DNA of 64,000 nucleotides from Streptomyces luteogriseus (GCF_014205055.1 NZ_JACHMS010000001.1:4464001-4528000), one strand, 5' to 3'; positions 16,691 through 25,077 are shown, counted from the first letter of the stretch. Numbers and translations: made by a program. The notes: generated by a model not told the origin, from the letters alone.

Positions 16691-17593
16691 TCAGTCCGAG
16701 ATCAGGCCTTCCCGCAGCTGCGCGAGCGTCCGTGTCAGCAGCCGGGAGACGTGCATCTGCGAGATGCCGACCTCCTCGCCGATCTGCGACTGCGTCATGT
16801 TCGCGAAGAAGCGGAGCATGATGATCCGCCGCTCCCGAGGCGGCAGCTTCGCCAGCAGCGGCTTCAGGGACTCGCGGTACTCCACACCCTCCAGCGCGGT
16901 GTCCTCGTACCCCAGCCGGTCCGCCAGCGACCCCTCGCCACCGTCGTCCTCCGGCGCCGGCGAGTCCAGCGAGGACGCGGTGTACGCGTTCCCCACCGCC
17001 AGCCCGTCGACGACGTCCTCCTCGGACACCCCGAGCACGGCGGCCAGTTCGGTCACGGTCGGCGACCGGTCCAGCTTCTGCGAGAGCTCGTCACTCGCCT
17101 TGGTCAGCGCGAGTCGCAGCTCCTGCAGCCGGCGCGGCACCCGCACCGACCACGACGTGTCCCGGAAGAACCGCTTGATCTCCCCGACCACCGTCGGCAT
17201 CGCGAACGTCGGGAACTCCACGCCCCGTTCGCAGTCGAACCGGTCGATCGCCTTGATCAGCCCGATCGTGCCGACCTGGACGATGTCCTCCATCGGCTCG
17301 TTCCGGGACCGGAACCGCGCGGCGGCGTACCGCACCAGCGGGAGATTGAGCTCGATGAGCGTGTCACGGACGTACGCACGCTCGGGGCTGTCCTCGTCGA
17401 GCGCGGCCAGCCGCAGGAACAGGGAGCGGGACAGGGTGCGGGTGTCGATGGCGCCCGCAGCCGGAAGGACCGGGACGGGCTCGGCCGGAAGGGCCGGTAC
17501 GTCATCGATGGGGCCGAGTGAGTCGAGAGCATGGGGAGCTGTCTCGCTCTCAGCGAGCGTGAGCACCTTCGAGCTGCCCTGTTCTACGGACAT
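16691..17593 (-). CDS. sigN: RNA polymerase sigma factor, SigB/SigF/SigG family (sigN)
   Basis: 300 residues. Region 2 contains ELNLPLVRYAAARFRSRNEP, VQVGTIGLIKAIDRFDCERG and FPTFAMPTVVGEIKRFFRD; region 3 follows, and region 4 ends with MTQSQIGEEVGISQMHVSRL, the HTH that reads the -35. It lies immediately downstream of a close paralogue on the same strand, which from memory is the S. coelicolor sigF-sigN arrangement; the symbol rests on that order. In S. coelicolor these factors act in development and stress. ATG 17593 has a GGGGGTGG ribosome site. No anti-sigma gene is adjacent, so control must be distant or transcriptional. Confidence 0.88.
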   Translation of the reverse strand: MSVEQGSSKVLTLAESETAPHALDSLGPIDDVPALPAEPVPVLPAAGAIDTRTLSRSLFLRLAALDEDSPERAYVRDTLIELNLPLVRYAAARFRSRNEPMEDIVQVGTIGLIKAIDRFDCERGVEFPTFAMPTVVGEIKRFFRDTSWSVRVPRRLQELRLALTKASDELSQKLDRSPTVTELAAVLGVSEEDVVDGLAVGNAYTASSLDSPAPEDDGGEGSLADRLGYEDTALEGVEYRESLKPLLAKLPPRERRIIMLRFFANMTQSQIGEEVGISQMHVSRLLTRTLAQLREGLISD

Positions 17594-17702
17594 GCCACCC
17601 CCTTTGGGTCGCGGGACGGTCGCGGCGAACGTCCCGTCGGAGGAACGCAGCCTTCACCTGAATACCGGAGCCGAAGCTCCGGCAAACGCGCTTCCCGCAG
17701 AA

Positions 17703-17740
17703 TGTCACATGTCGGCAACGCGCTGTAGTGACATGTCGAC
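17703..17740 (-). promoter_or_regulatory. Repeated ACATGTCG motifs upstream of sigN
   Basis: ACATGTCG occurs twice (17707-17714 and 17731-17738), and TGTCAC (17703-17708) faces GTGACA (17728-17733) as an inverted repeat. The cluster is 110-150 bp before the sigN start, in the 267-bp sigF-sigN gap, and is a candidate activator or repressor site. Confidence 0.45.
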
Positions 17741-17860
17741 ATCTGAGACGCGAATCCGCCCTGCAAACAAGGGGTCTGACGGCTCATCGGCTTTCAACTG
17801 TCGGGAACGGCGCTGATGAGCGATTCCCTCCCCCCGGTGACCTCTCGCTCACGTTTGCGG

Positions 17861-18823
17861 TTACGCGTCGATACGGTTCGCAGACCGCAATCTCTGGAAA
17901 CTACGCGCGAGTAGCCGCGAGACGTGCATCTGCGAAACACCGAGCTCCGCACTGATCTGGGACTGCGTGAGATTGCTGTAGTACCGCAGCAACAGGATCC
18001 GCTGCTCCCGCTCGGGCAGCTGGACGAGCAGGTGCCGTACGAGATCCCGGTGCTCCACGCCGTCCAGTGCGGGATCCTCGTAGCCGAGCCGGTCCAGCAG
18101 CCCCGGCAGCCCGTCGCCCTCCTGCGCGGCCTCCAGGGAGGTCGCGTGGTACGACCGCCCGGCCTCGATGCAGGACAGCACCTCGTCCTCGGTGATGCGC
18201 AGCCGTTCGGCGATCTCCGAGGTCGTCGGGGTCCGCCCGAAGGAGGTCGTCAGGTCCTCCGTCGCGCTGTTGACCTGTACCCACAGCTCGTGCAGCCGGC
18301 GCGGCACATGGACGGTGCGTACGTTGTCGCGGAAGTACCGCTTGATCTCGCCGACGACCGTCGGCATCGCGAACGTCGGGAACTGCACGCCCCGGTCCGG
18401 GTCGAAGCGGTCGATGGCGTTGATGAGCCCGATGGTGCCGACCTGGACGACGTCCTCCATCGGCTCGTTGCGGGAGCGGAACCGGGCGGCCGCGTAGCGC
18501 ACGAGCGGGAGGTTGGCCTCGATGAGCGCCCCGCGCACGCGGTCGTGCTCCGGCGTGCCCGGCTGGAGCTCCTTGAGCTCCGCGAAGAGGACCTGAGTGA
18601 GCGCCCGGGTATCGGCGCCACGGCTGCTCCGCTGAGGCGCGGCCGGGGCGGTCTCCGGGGCGGTCTCCGGAACGGCTGCCTGAGGGGACGCCGCCTGGGC
18701 GGGTGCCGTCTGGGAAGGCGCCGTCTGAAGGGCCGGTGCTTGAGAAGCCGGCGCTTGCGGAGCGGGCGCTTGAGGAACCGGCGCTGGAGGGGACGGTGCC
18801 TGAGGTGCGGTACTGGCCAGCAC
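17861..18823 (-). CDS. sigF: RNA polymerase sigma factor SigF, SigB/SigF/SigG family
   Basis: 320 residues. About 65 N-terminal residues are low-complexity Ala/Pro/Gln (PQAPAPQAPASQAPALQTAP), an extension I recall from streptomycete SigF. The core follows: EANLPLVRYAAARFRSRNEP, VQVGTIGLINAIDRFDPDRG, FPTFAMPTVVGEIKRYFRD, and region 4 with LTQSQISAELGVSQMHVSRL. Start GTG 18823 is preferred over GTG 18835 because GGAG lies 6 nt before it. In S. coelicolor SigF is needed for late spore maturation and pigmentation. The core is highly similar to the SigN paralogue, indicating tandem duplication. Confidence 0.88.
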   Translation of the reverse strand: MLASTAPQAPSPPAPVPQAPAPQAPASQAPALQTAPSQTAPAQAASPQAAVPETAPETAPAAPQRSSRGADTRALTQVLFAELKELQPGTPEHDRVRGALIEANLPLVRYAAARFRSRNEPMEDVVQVGTIGLINAIDRFDPDRGVQFPTFAMPTVVGEIKRYFRDNVRTVHVPRRLHELWVQVNSATEDLTTSFGRTPTTSEIAERLRITEDEVLSCIEAGRSYHATSLEAAQEGDGLPGLLDRLGYEDPALDGVEHRDLVRHLLVQLPEREQRILLLRYYSNLTQSQISAELGVSQMHVSRLLARSFQRLRSANRIDA

Positions 18824-18824
18824 G

Positions 18825-18864
18825 GTCAACTCCACCTCGTCATCGTCAACTCATCCGTCAACTC
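18825..18864 (-). promoter_or_regulatory. Three GTCAACTC direct repeats at the sigF 5' end
   Basis: GTCAACTC occurs at 18825-18832, 18845-18852 and 18857-18864 (GAGTTGAC on the coding strand). The first copy overlaps the sigF ribosome site. The set could bind a regulator of sigF or act at translation. Confidence 0.4.
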
Positions 18865-18974
18865 TTCCATCAAAAGCGGTCATAGCATCACAAGACATGT
18901 GCACTGTGTGCAAGCACCCCATAACTACGTGTTGAGGAATGAAAGCCGCACAAATCAGCTCGGGCAACGGAAGA

Positions 18975-18999
18975 GCCCCCTGTCGCAGCGACAGGGGGC
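18975..18999 (-). terminator. Terminator hairpin after the Dabb gene
   Basis: GCCCCCTGTC (18975-18984) pairs with GACAGGGGGC (18990-18999) around GCAGC, 26 bp past the stop of the minus-strand Dabb gene. It ends the short operon starting at 19494. Confidence 0.8.
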
Positions 19000-19024
19000 C
19001 GAGGCGGCCGGGCGGCGGCCGGTC

Positions 19025-19318
19025 TCAGAACTCGTAGTCCGCGATCACCCACGTGGCGAACTCCCGCCACAGCGCGACCCCCGCCTGGTGGTCCGGGTGC
19101 TCCACGTACCGCCGCAGCGCGTCCGCGTCGTCGCAGGCCGAGTTGATGGCGAAGTCGTACGCGATGGGACGGTCGCTGACGTTCCAGCCGAGCTCCCAGA
19201 AGCGGAGCTCCGGGATCTTGTCGCCGAGCGCGCGGAACGCCTCGACGCCCCGCACGACCCGGGGGTCGTCACGCTCGACGCCCTCGTTGAGCTTGAAGAG
19301 AACCAGGTGGCGGATCAT
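19025..19318 (-). CDS. Dabb (stress-responsive A/B barrel) family protein
   Basis: 97 residues starting IRHLVLFKLNEGVERDDPRV and containing VSDRPIAYDFAINSACDDAD and YVEHPDHQAGV, the pattern of Dabb ferredoxin-like dimers. Family members range from stress proteins to polyketide cyclases; no specific substrate can be assigned. GGGAGGAAAG precedes ATG 19318. The start overlaps the TGA of the small membrane protein gene upstream (TGATG), so the two are coupled. Confidence 0.88.
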   Translation of the reverse strand: MIRHLVLFKLNEGVERDDPRVVRGVEAFRALGDKIPELRFWELGWNVSDRPIAYDFAINSACDDADALRRYVEHPDHQAGVALWREFATWVIADYEF

Positions 19319-19494
19319 CACTTTCCTCCCTTGGCGACCCACGTGGCGAAGTCGCCGAGGGCCCCGGCGGCGTCCGAAATGCCCTGGAACCCTATAAGGA
19401 CGTAGTCGGCTGCCGTCTTCGGGTCCGTGATGATCACGTACAGCGCGAAGACCACGAGGGCGTAGACGGCGACCTTCTTCGCGTTCACCGCCAT
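19318..19494 (-). CDS. Small membrane protein of unknown function
   Basis: 58 residues: a short basic start (MAVNAKKV), one transmembrane helix (AVYALVVFALYVIITDP), then an amphipathic C-terminal part (AADYVLIGFQGISDAAGALG). ATG 19494 is chosen because GGGGAGG lies 5-8 nt upstream; the longer frame upstream has no ribosome site. It is translationally coupled to the Dabb gene by TGATG. Function is unknown; conservation in Streptomyces is my recollection. Confidence 0.78.
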   Translation of the reverse strand: MAVNAKKVAVYALVVFALYVIITDPKTAADYVLIGFQGISDAAGALGDFATWVAKGGK

Positions 19495-19534
19495 CGCGGC
19501 CTCCCCTGTCACTGGTGTCCCATGCAGCGCACAT

Positions 19535-19585
19535 GATCGCACGAAGGGCCGATCACACGAAGGGGCTGATCGCACGAAGGGCCCC
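19535..19585. repeat. Three tandem 16-18-bp repeats
   Basis: GATCGCACGAAGGGCC-like units occur at 19535, 19551 and 19568, back to back, with one or two changes each. The third copy supplies the left arm of the tRNA-Ser terminator. Confidence 0.6.
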
Positions 19586-19605
19586 GTCTGACGACGGGGC
19601 CCTTC
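19576..19605 (-). terminator. Terminator downstream of tRNA-Ser(CGA)
   Basis: GAAGGGCCCCGTC (19576-19588) pairs perfectly with GACGGGGCCCTTC (19593-19605) around TGAC, 6 nt beyond the tRNA 3' end on the minus strand. Confidence 0.85.
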
Positions 19606-19610
19606 TCAAG

Positions 19611-19695
19611 CGGTAGCGGAGGGATTTGAACCCTCGGTGACTTGCGCCACACTCGCTTTCGAGGCGAGCTCCTTCGGCCGCTCGGACACGCTACC
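19611..19695 (-). tRNA. tRNA-Ser(CGA)
   Basis: 85 nt, class II tRNA with a long variable arm. The acceptor stem is GGTAGCG/CGCTACC with discriminator G. The anticodon stem CTCGC/GCGAG encloses loop CTCGAAA, anticodon CGA. The T-loop is GGTTCAAATCC. CCA is not encoded. Confidence 0.95.
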
Positions 19696-19740
19696 GAGGG
19701 AGACCTTACAGCAAGGTGCCGCATGCTTTGAAATCGGTAT

Positions 19741-20214
19741 TCAGCGACCGCGGAAGAACGCGGTGAGCACTCCGGCGCACTCCTCGGCGAGCACGCCCTC
19801 GATCACTTCGGGACGGTGGTTGAGCCGCCGGTCGCGGACGAGGTCCCAGAGCGATCCGGCCGCGCCGGCCTTCTCGTCGCGGGCGCCGTAGACGAGCCGG
19901 TCGACGCGGGACTGCTGGATGGCGCCCGCGCACATCGTGCAGGGCTCCAGCGTCACCACGAGGGTGCAGCCGGCGAGCCGCCACGCGCCGAGGGCGGCCG
20001 CGGCCCGCCGCAGGGCGAGGAGCTCCGCGTGGGCCGTCGGATCGCCGCCGGCCTCGCGTTCGTTGTGCCCGGCCGCGAGCACGGTCGTGCCGTCCGGCGC
20101 CAGGACGACGGCGCCGACGGGGACGTCCCCGCCCCGGACGGCCTCGGCGGCCTCGTCCAGGGCGAGTCGCATCGCGGGCCGCCAGGGGTCCCGGACCGGA
20201 TCCGGTGGTTCCAC
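19741..20214 (-). CDS. tadA: tRNA adenosine(34) deaminase TadA
   Basis: 157 residues of the cytidine deaminase fold. The zinc-binding and catalytic motif is HAE in DPTAHAELLALRRA and PCTMC in VVTLEPCTMCAGAIQQSRVD, as expected for deamination of A34 to inosine in tRNA-Arg(ACG). The body starts at MRLALDEAAEAVRGGDVPVG; a 14-residue N-terminal extension from GTG 20214 is uncertain, and the ATG at residue 15 is an alternative start. The TadA-associated gene lies 62 bp upstream on the same strand. Three GGATCCGG palindromes (20198-20255) lie in that gap and the first codons. Confidence 0.93.
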   Translation of the reverse strand: MEPPDPVRDPWRPAMRLALDEAAEAVRGGDVPVGAVVLAPDGTTVLAAGHNEREAGGDPTAHAELLALRRAAAALGAWRLAGCTLVVTLEPCTMCAGAIQQSRVDRLVYGARDEKAGAAGSLWDLVRDRRLNHRPEVIEGVLAEECAGVLTAFFRGR

Positions 20215-20276
20215 CGGGGCCGGATCCGGAAGTCCCGCGGGGACCGGATCCGGCGGACCCGCGGCGGCACGGCCGG

Positions 20277-20816
20277 TCAGCGGACGGTCTCCAGGGTCTC
20301 CGAGGCGCCCAGGGACTCGGCGATCTCGGTGACGGCGTCCCTCGACATCAGGCGCAGTTCCTTCTCGCTCACGCCGAGGTCGTCCAGGATCAGGGCGTCG
20401 CCGACCGGGCCGTGCGGCACGTCGGCGGCCCCGGCGGTCCCGGCGCTTTCCTCGGCGTCGTCGTCGTCCTCGTCGGACTCACCGTCCTCGGTGCCGTCGA
20501 GGTCGAGGGCGTCGAGGACGTCCCCGTCATCCGGATCGCGGCCGAGCAGCTCATCGGTGAGCAGGATCTCGCCGTAGCTGCTGCGGGCAGCGGCGGCGGC
20601 GTCCGAGACGTAGATGCGAGGGTCTTCCTCGCCGTCCACCCGGACGACGCCGAACCAGGCGTCCTCCTGCTCGATGAGCACGAGCACCGTGTCCTCGTCG
20701 GGGGAGGCTTCACGGGCCAGGTCGGCCAGATCCGACAGGGTCTCCACATCGTCGAGCTCTGTGTCGCTCGCTTCCCACCCGTCTTCGGTGCGCGCGAGCA
20801 GTGCGGCGAAGTACAC
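20277..20816 (-). CDS. tRNA adenosine deaminase-associated protein
   Basis: 179 residues, very acidic. The N-terminal part reads VYFAALLARTEDGWEASDTE and DLADLAREASPDEDTVLVLI; an Asp/Glu run (GESDEDDDDAEESAG, about residues 115-130) separates it from a C-terminal helix pair. It matches the actinobacterial family always found beside tadA, of unknown biochemical role. GTG 20816 is preferred because GGGAGA lies 6-7 nt upstream; ATG 20837 is the longer alternative. It is probably co-transcribed with tadA. Confidence 0.85.
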   Translation of the reverse strand: MYFAALLARTEDGWEASDTELDDVETLSDLADLAREASPDEDTVLVLIEQEDAWFGVVRVDGEEDPRIYVSDAAAAARSSYGEILLTDELLGRDPDDGDVLDALDLDGTEDGESDEDDDDAEESAGTAGAADVPHGPVGDALILDDLGVSEKELRLMSRDAVTEIAESLGASETLETVR

Positions 20817-21092
20817 CGTGACTCTCCCACTGGTCATAGGCGTGCCGGTTGGGGGTCCCCCCGGCGGAGGTTACGGGCGGGGAGTGCTCGTCCGAGCCCC
20901 ACCCACTCGGAATCGTGGCAGAAAGAAGGCGTTCAGGGGACGTCTTCGACACCCTGTGTTGGGCAGTTCTGCCCGCACGCCCGTTGCCGCCACCTGCGGA
21001 TCGTACGCGGCTTTGCCCCGCTCCACGCCCGGTCGACCGCGACAACCTCCGCGCGGTTCGTGATCTTCGCCGGGGGTTTCCTCACCCGTTTC

Positions 21093-21326
21093 CTACCAGC
21101 GGAAGGTGCGCATGCGCATGGCGTGGCGCAGCCGGGCCGTCTTGGCGCGGCGCGGCTGGACGCGGTCGCGCAGCTCCCGGGCCTCGGCCAGATCGCGCAG
21201 GAACCGGGCGCGACGCCGGCGGCGCTCGGCGTCGGACTCGTCGGTCCCGTCCGTCCGGTCGGGCTCCGGGCCCGTCCCCGGCCATGTGCGCGGCAATGGA
21301 TCGTCTCGGAATTTCCGGTCGGGCAT
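21093..21326 (-). CDS. Small basic protein of unknown function
   Basis: 77 residues: an acidic and polar first half (TWPGTGPEPDRTDGTDESDA) and an Arg-rich helical second half (ERRRRRARFLRDLAEARELR, then RVQPRRAKTARLRHAMRMRT). The helix could bind nucleic acid, but nothing shows this directly. ATG 21326 and an upstream GTG 21338 are both possible. It lies between tadA's partner gene and the divergent upp. Codon use is typical of the region, which supports a real gene. Confidence 0.6.
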   Translation of the reverse strand: MPDRKFRDDPLPRTWPGTGPEPDRTDGTDESDAERRRRRARFLRDLAEARELRDRVQPRRAKTARLRHAMRMRTFRW

Positions 21327-21457
21327 CTGCTTCACCACCCCTGGTCCGTCTTTCCCGCTTTCCCCCGGACGGGCTGTTTGACGCCGGCGATCCGGTGACG
21401 GCCGGACGGCGGCCGTGCCGTGCGGTCCGGGGCACCCCGCCGGTTAATGTTGTGGAC

Positions 21458-22093
21458 ATGCGTCTCCACGTCGTCGACCACCCTCTGGTCGCCCACAAAC
21501 TCACCACGCTGCGCGACCAGCGCACCGACTCCGCGACCTTCCGCCGTCTCGCCGACGAGCTGGTCACCCTGCTCGCCTACGAGGCCACGCGTGACGTGCG
21601 CACCGAACAGGTCGACATCCAGACGCCGGTCGAGCGGACCACGGGCGTCAAGCTGTCCCACCCGCGCCCGCTGGTGGTGCCGATCCTGCGGGCCGGGCTC
21701 GGCATGCTGGACGGCATGGTCCGGCTGCTGCCGACCGCCGAGGTGGGCTTCCTCGGCATGATCCGCAACGAGGAGACGCTGCAGGCCTCCACGTACGCGA
21801 CACGGATGCCGGAGGACCTGTCGGGGCGTCAGGTGTACGTGCTCGACCCGATGCTCGCCACCGGCGGCACGCTGGTCGCGGCGATCCAGGAGCTGATCCG
21901 GCGCGGCGCCGACGACGTGACCGCCGTGGTGCTGCTGGCCGCCCCCGAGGGCGTCGAGATCATGGAGCGCGAGCTGGCGGGCACGCCGGTGACGGTCGTG
22001 ACCGCCTCGGTCGACGAGCGGCTGAACGAGCACGGCTACATCGTGCCGGGCCTCGGAGACGCGGGGGACCGGATGTACGGGGCGGCCGAGTAA
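21458..22093 (+). CDS. upp: Uracil phosphoribosyltransferase
   Basis: 211 residues: salvage of uracil with PRPP to UMP. Conserved blocks are HPLVAHKLTTLRDQRTDSAT, LVVPILRAGLGMLDGM (uracil-site loop), the PRPP-binding YVLDPMLATGGT and the C-terminal NEHGYIVPGLGDAGDRMYG. Length is typical. ATG 21458 starts the canonical N-terminus MRLHVVDHPLV. No ribosome site is present, and TAATGT lies exactly 7 nt upstream, so the mRNA is probably leaderless. Confidence 0.97.
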   Translation: MRLHVVDHPLVAHKLTTLRDQRTDSATFRRLADELVTLLAYEATRDVRTEQVDIQTPVERTTGVKLSHPRPLVVPILRAGLGMLDGMVRLLPTAEVGFLGMIRNEETLQASTYATRMPEDLSGRQVYVLDPMLATGGTLVAAIQELIRRGADDVTAVVLLAAPEGVEIMERELAGTPVTVVTASVDERLNEHGYIVPGLGDAGDRMYGAAE

Positions 22094-22129
22094 CCCGGCC
22101 GGGTAACCCCGAGGGCTTGGCGGCAGGCC

Positions 22130-22771
22130 CTAGCAGTCCTTCTTCGTCGTAGGCGCCGGCTCGGGCCTGGCCAGCTTGGTCAGTGCCCGGTCGGCGTCCT
22201 GCTGTGGGGCCAGCGCCTTGAAGCCGTCCCCGATGACGAGATCGACGGTGGCGCCCTTGCGGGCCGCCTCGGTACGCCGTTCGGCGCCCGGCAGCTGGGT
22301 GCCGAGCACGGGCAGTGTGGTGTCGAGGGCGGTGGCGGGGCCGAGGAGCAGGCCGGTGCCCTTGACCTTCTTGTCGTACTGCTTGGTCGCGTTGCCCACG
22401 TCGCCGATCTTGAAGCCGCGCTTCTTCAGCTCGTCGGCGGTCTTCTTCGCCAGGCCGCCGCGGGTGGTGGCGTTGAGGACGTTGACGGTGATCGTGCGGG
22501 GCTCGGGCAGGGGCTTGGCGCTGGGCGAGGGGCTCGCCTTGGTCCTGACGCCGCAGTCCGTCCCGTCTCCGGCCGCCGAAGCCTCTCTGCCGCCGCCCGT
22601 GAAGACGTCGATGAGCTGCAGCGTGCCCCACCCGCCCACGCCGAGGACGACGACGGACGCGACGGTCAGGACGACGAGCCTGCCGCGCCGCCGGGGCCGG
22701 CGCATCTTGGGGTACTTGTTGCCCGTGATGCGGTACTTGCCGCCCATGCCGGGGGGAGTCAGCATGCTCAT
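22130..22771 (-). CDS. Membrane-anchored LytR_C domain protein
   Basis: 213 residues. A basic cytoplasmic N-terminus (MRRPRRRGRLVV) precedes one transmembrane helix (about 31-52), then a Ser/Pro linker and a LytR C-terminal domain (about 95-180: TITVNVLNATTRGGLAKKTA, FKIGDVGNATKQYDKK). It lacks the LytR-CpsA-Psr catalytic domain, so it is probably a wall-associated binding protein. The last residue is Cys. Start ATG 22771, or ATG two codons on. It converges with upp; no hairpin is obvious between the ends. Confidence 0.85.
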   Translation of the reverse strand: MSMLTPPGMGGKYRITGNKYPKMRRPRRRGRLVVLTVASVVVLGVGGWGTLQLIDVFTGGGREASAAGDGTDCGVRTKASPSPSAKPLPEPRTITVNVLNATTRGGLAKKTADELKKRGFKIGDVGNATKQYDKKVKGTGLLLGPATALDTTLPVLGTQLPGAERRTEAARKGATVDLVIGDGFKALAPQQDADRALTKLARPEPAPTTKKDC

Positions 22772-22868
22772 GAGCGCAGCGTAGTGCGCCCGGGCGACGA
22801 TGCCTACTAGATGATCATTCGACGTCGCCCAGCGGAACCCGAAAGGGCCAACCCGTGACCGGCGGGGA

Positions 22869-23165
22869 TCAGTCGAGCTCGAGCACGCGCGCGTGCAGCA
22901 CCTGACGCTGCTGGAGAGCCGCCCGCACCGCGCGGTGCAGTCCGTCCTCCAGGTACAGGTCGCCCTGCCACTTCACGACGTGCGCGAAGAGGTCGCCGTA
23001 GAACGTGGAGTCCTCGGCGAGCAGTGTTTCCAGATCGAGCTGACCCTTGGTCGTCACGAGCTGATCGAGGCGGACCGGGCGCGGCGCGACGTCCGCCCAC
23101 TGCCGGGTGCTTTCCCGGCCGTGGTCGGGGTACGGCCGGCCGTTTCCGATGCGCTTGAAGATCAC
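22869..23165 (-). CDS. Conserved actinobacterial protein, VapB-like/ParB-like
   Basis: 98 residues (GTG start): KRIGNGRPYPDHGRESTRQW, then LVTTKGQLDLETLL and GDLYLEDGLHRAVRAAL. The DGLHR motif resembles the DGHHR-type loop of ParB-like domains. I recall such proteins being named VapB-family antitoxins in databases, but no toxin gene is beside it, so that label should not be read as function. It is divergent from the HerA-like ATPase gene at 23272, 106 bp away. Confidence 0.7.
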   Translation of the reverse strand: MIFKRIGNGRPYPDHGRESTRQWADVAPRPVRLDQLVTTKGQLDLETLLAEDSTFYGDLFAHVVKWQGDLYLEDGLHRAVRAALQQRQVLHARVLELD

Positions 23166-23271
23166 ACGGAAAGCCTACCGGTCAAGACCTTCCGGGCGCA
23201 GCCATGGCGGGCGAGTGCGACGCTGAAAAAATCAATACAAGGCGGTACGAACCGGGAACAGGTGCGTGAAC

Positions 23272-24863
23272 ATGCCGGATCGCGAGACCATGCCGTCGGC
23301 CCCCGCCCCGGAGGTGTCCGCCCGCGCGGCCGCCCTTCCCCAGGACGCCCTGCGCATCGCCTCCGGCTACGCCTTCTCCGGTCCGGCTCTGCACCTGGGG
23401 GCCCTGTTGTGGGACGGGCAGTGCCTGCCGGACGCACAGATCCGGGTGCCCCTGGCGATGCTCAACCGCCACGGCCTGGTCGCGGGCGCCACCGGCACCG
23501 GCAAGACCAAGACGCTCCAGCTGATCGCCGAGCAGCTGTCCGCCCAGGGTGTGCCCGTCTTCCTCGCCGACATCAAGGGCGACCTCTCGGGGATCGCCGC
23601 GCCGGGCCGCCAGGACGCCCGGGTCGAGGGCCGGGCCGCGGACGTCCACCAGAGCTGGACGGCGACCGGCTTCCCGGCCGAGTACTACGCCCTCGGCGGC
23701 ATCGGGCGCGGCATCCCCGTCCGGGCAACGGTCACCGGCTTCGGTCCGGTGCTGCTGTCCAAGGTGCTGCGGCTGAACCGGACCCAGGAGCAGTCCCTCG
23801 CGCTGATCTTCCACTACGCGGACAGCAAGGGCCTTCAGCTGATCGACCTGAAGGATCTCAGGGCGGTCGTGACCTTCCTGACCTCGGACGAGGGCCGGCC
23901 GGAGCTGAAGACGATCGGCGGTCTCTCAACCGCCACGGCCGGGGTGATCCTGCGGTCCCTCACCGTCTTCGAGGCGCAGGGCGCGTCCGGCTTCTTCGGT
24001 GAGCCGGAGTTCGACACGAGCGAGTTGCTGCGCACGGCCGAGGACGGGCGGGGCGTCGTCTCCGTCCTGGAGCTGAGCGCCGTGCAGGACAGGCCGCAGC
24101 TGTTCTCGACCTTTCTGATGTGGCTGCTCGCCGACCTCTTCCACGATCTGCCCGAGCTCGGCGACGTCGACAAGCCGCGGCTGGTGTTCTTCCTCGACGA
24201 GGCGCACCTGCTGTTCGACGACGCCTCCGAGGCGTTCCTGGAGGCGATCACGCAGACCGTGCGACTGATTCGCTCGAAAGGGGTCGGCGTCTTCTTCGTG
24301 ACGCAGACCCCGAAGGACGTACCCGCCGACGTCCTCGCCCAGCTCGGCAACCGCGTCCAGCACGCGCTGCGGGCCTTCACCCCCGACGACCAGAAGGCCC
24401 TGAACGGCACGGTGAAGACCTTCCCGAAGTCGCCCTACGACCTCGAAGAGGTGCTGACCGGCCTGGGCACGGGCGAGGCGGTCGTGACGGTGCTGAGCGA
24501 GAGGGGCGCGCCGACGCCGGTCGCGGCGACCCGGCTGCGGGCGCCCGAGTCGCTGATGGGCCCGCTCGGGCAGGACGCCCTGGAGCGGGCCGTCGCGGAG
24601 TCCGCGCTGTACGAGCGGTACGCGCAGGCCGTGGACCGGGAGTCGGCGTACGAGCGGCTGGAGCGCGGGCGGGGCGCGAAGGGGCCCGACGAGATGCGGG
24701 ACGCCGCCGCTCCCCGGGGCGAGCAGCGGAAGTCTGCTGTGGAGCAGGTGGTCGGGAGCGGGTGTTCCGGTCCCTGGCCCGGTCGGTCGGGACGCAGATC
24801 GGGCGGGAGATCACGAGGTCGCTGTTCGGCACGGCCCGGCGTTCGGGACGGCGCGGGCGTTAG
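23272..24863 (+). CDS. HerA-like DUF853 ATPase, apparent -1 base frameshift near 24762
   Basis: Residues about 1-495 read in one frame: Walker A GATGTGKTKTLQ, Walker B LVFFLDEAHLLF, VILRSLTVFEAQGASGFFGE and VFFVTQTPKDVPADVL, the DUF853/HerA-type ATPase core. After EQVVGSG the frame runs on with atypical Arg/Gly-rich sequence to 27462, antisense to real genes. Base-shifting by one at about 24762 restores the expected end, FRSLARSVGTQIGREITRSL, with TAG at 24861-24863 and a normal length near 530. One missing base (for example GGGTG for GGGATG) explains it. Start ATG 23272 has AGGTG upstream; GTG 23266 is possible. Family role: presumed DNA or protein translocation, uncharacterised in Streptomyces. 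Confidence 0.85.
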
Positions 24864-24939
24864 GCGGGTTTCCAGCTTTCGGGCCGGCGGAATTCTCGGG
24901 CCGGCGGAGGCGTCGGTGCGCCTCCGCCGCGCGCGTTCG

Positions 24940-25077
24940 TCAGCCGCGGTCCCCTCGCCTCCCCTTCGGGGGCTGCTGCGGCTTCCGCGTGTCGGGCTCG
25001 GAATGGGACCTGGGGGTGCTGCGGGCGGCCTCCGCACGCAGGAGGGCGCGCAGGACGGCGTACGGGTCTTGAAGCAT
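24940..25077 (-). CDS. Small protein of unknown function (45 aa)
   Basis: 45 residues beginning MLQDPYAVLRALLRAEAARS and ending in a basic, Pro-rich tail. ATG 25077 has AGGAA about 8 nt upstream. It is the last of three small minus-strand frames (25902, 25488, 25077 starts) between the HerA-like ATPase and the HhH glycosylase, all with high third-position GC. Nothing in it indicates a function. Confidence 0.5.
   Translation of the reverse strand: MLQDPYAVLRALLRAEAARSTPRSHSEPDTRKPQQPPKGRRGDRG

Noticed and set aside
22869..23165. Toxin-antitoxin module
   Set aside because: Only a possible VapB-like name is recalled; no toxin-sized partner or PIN domain gene is adjacent.
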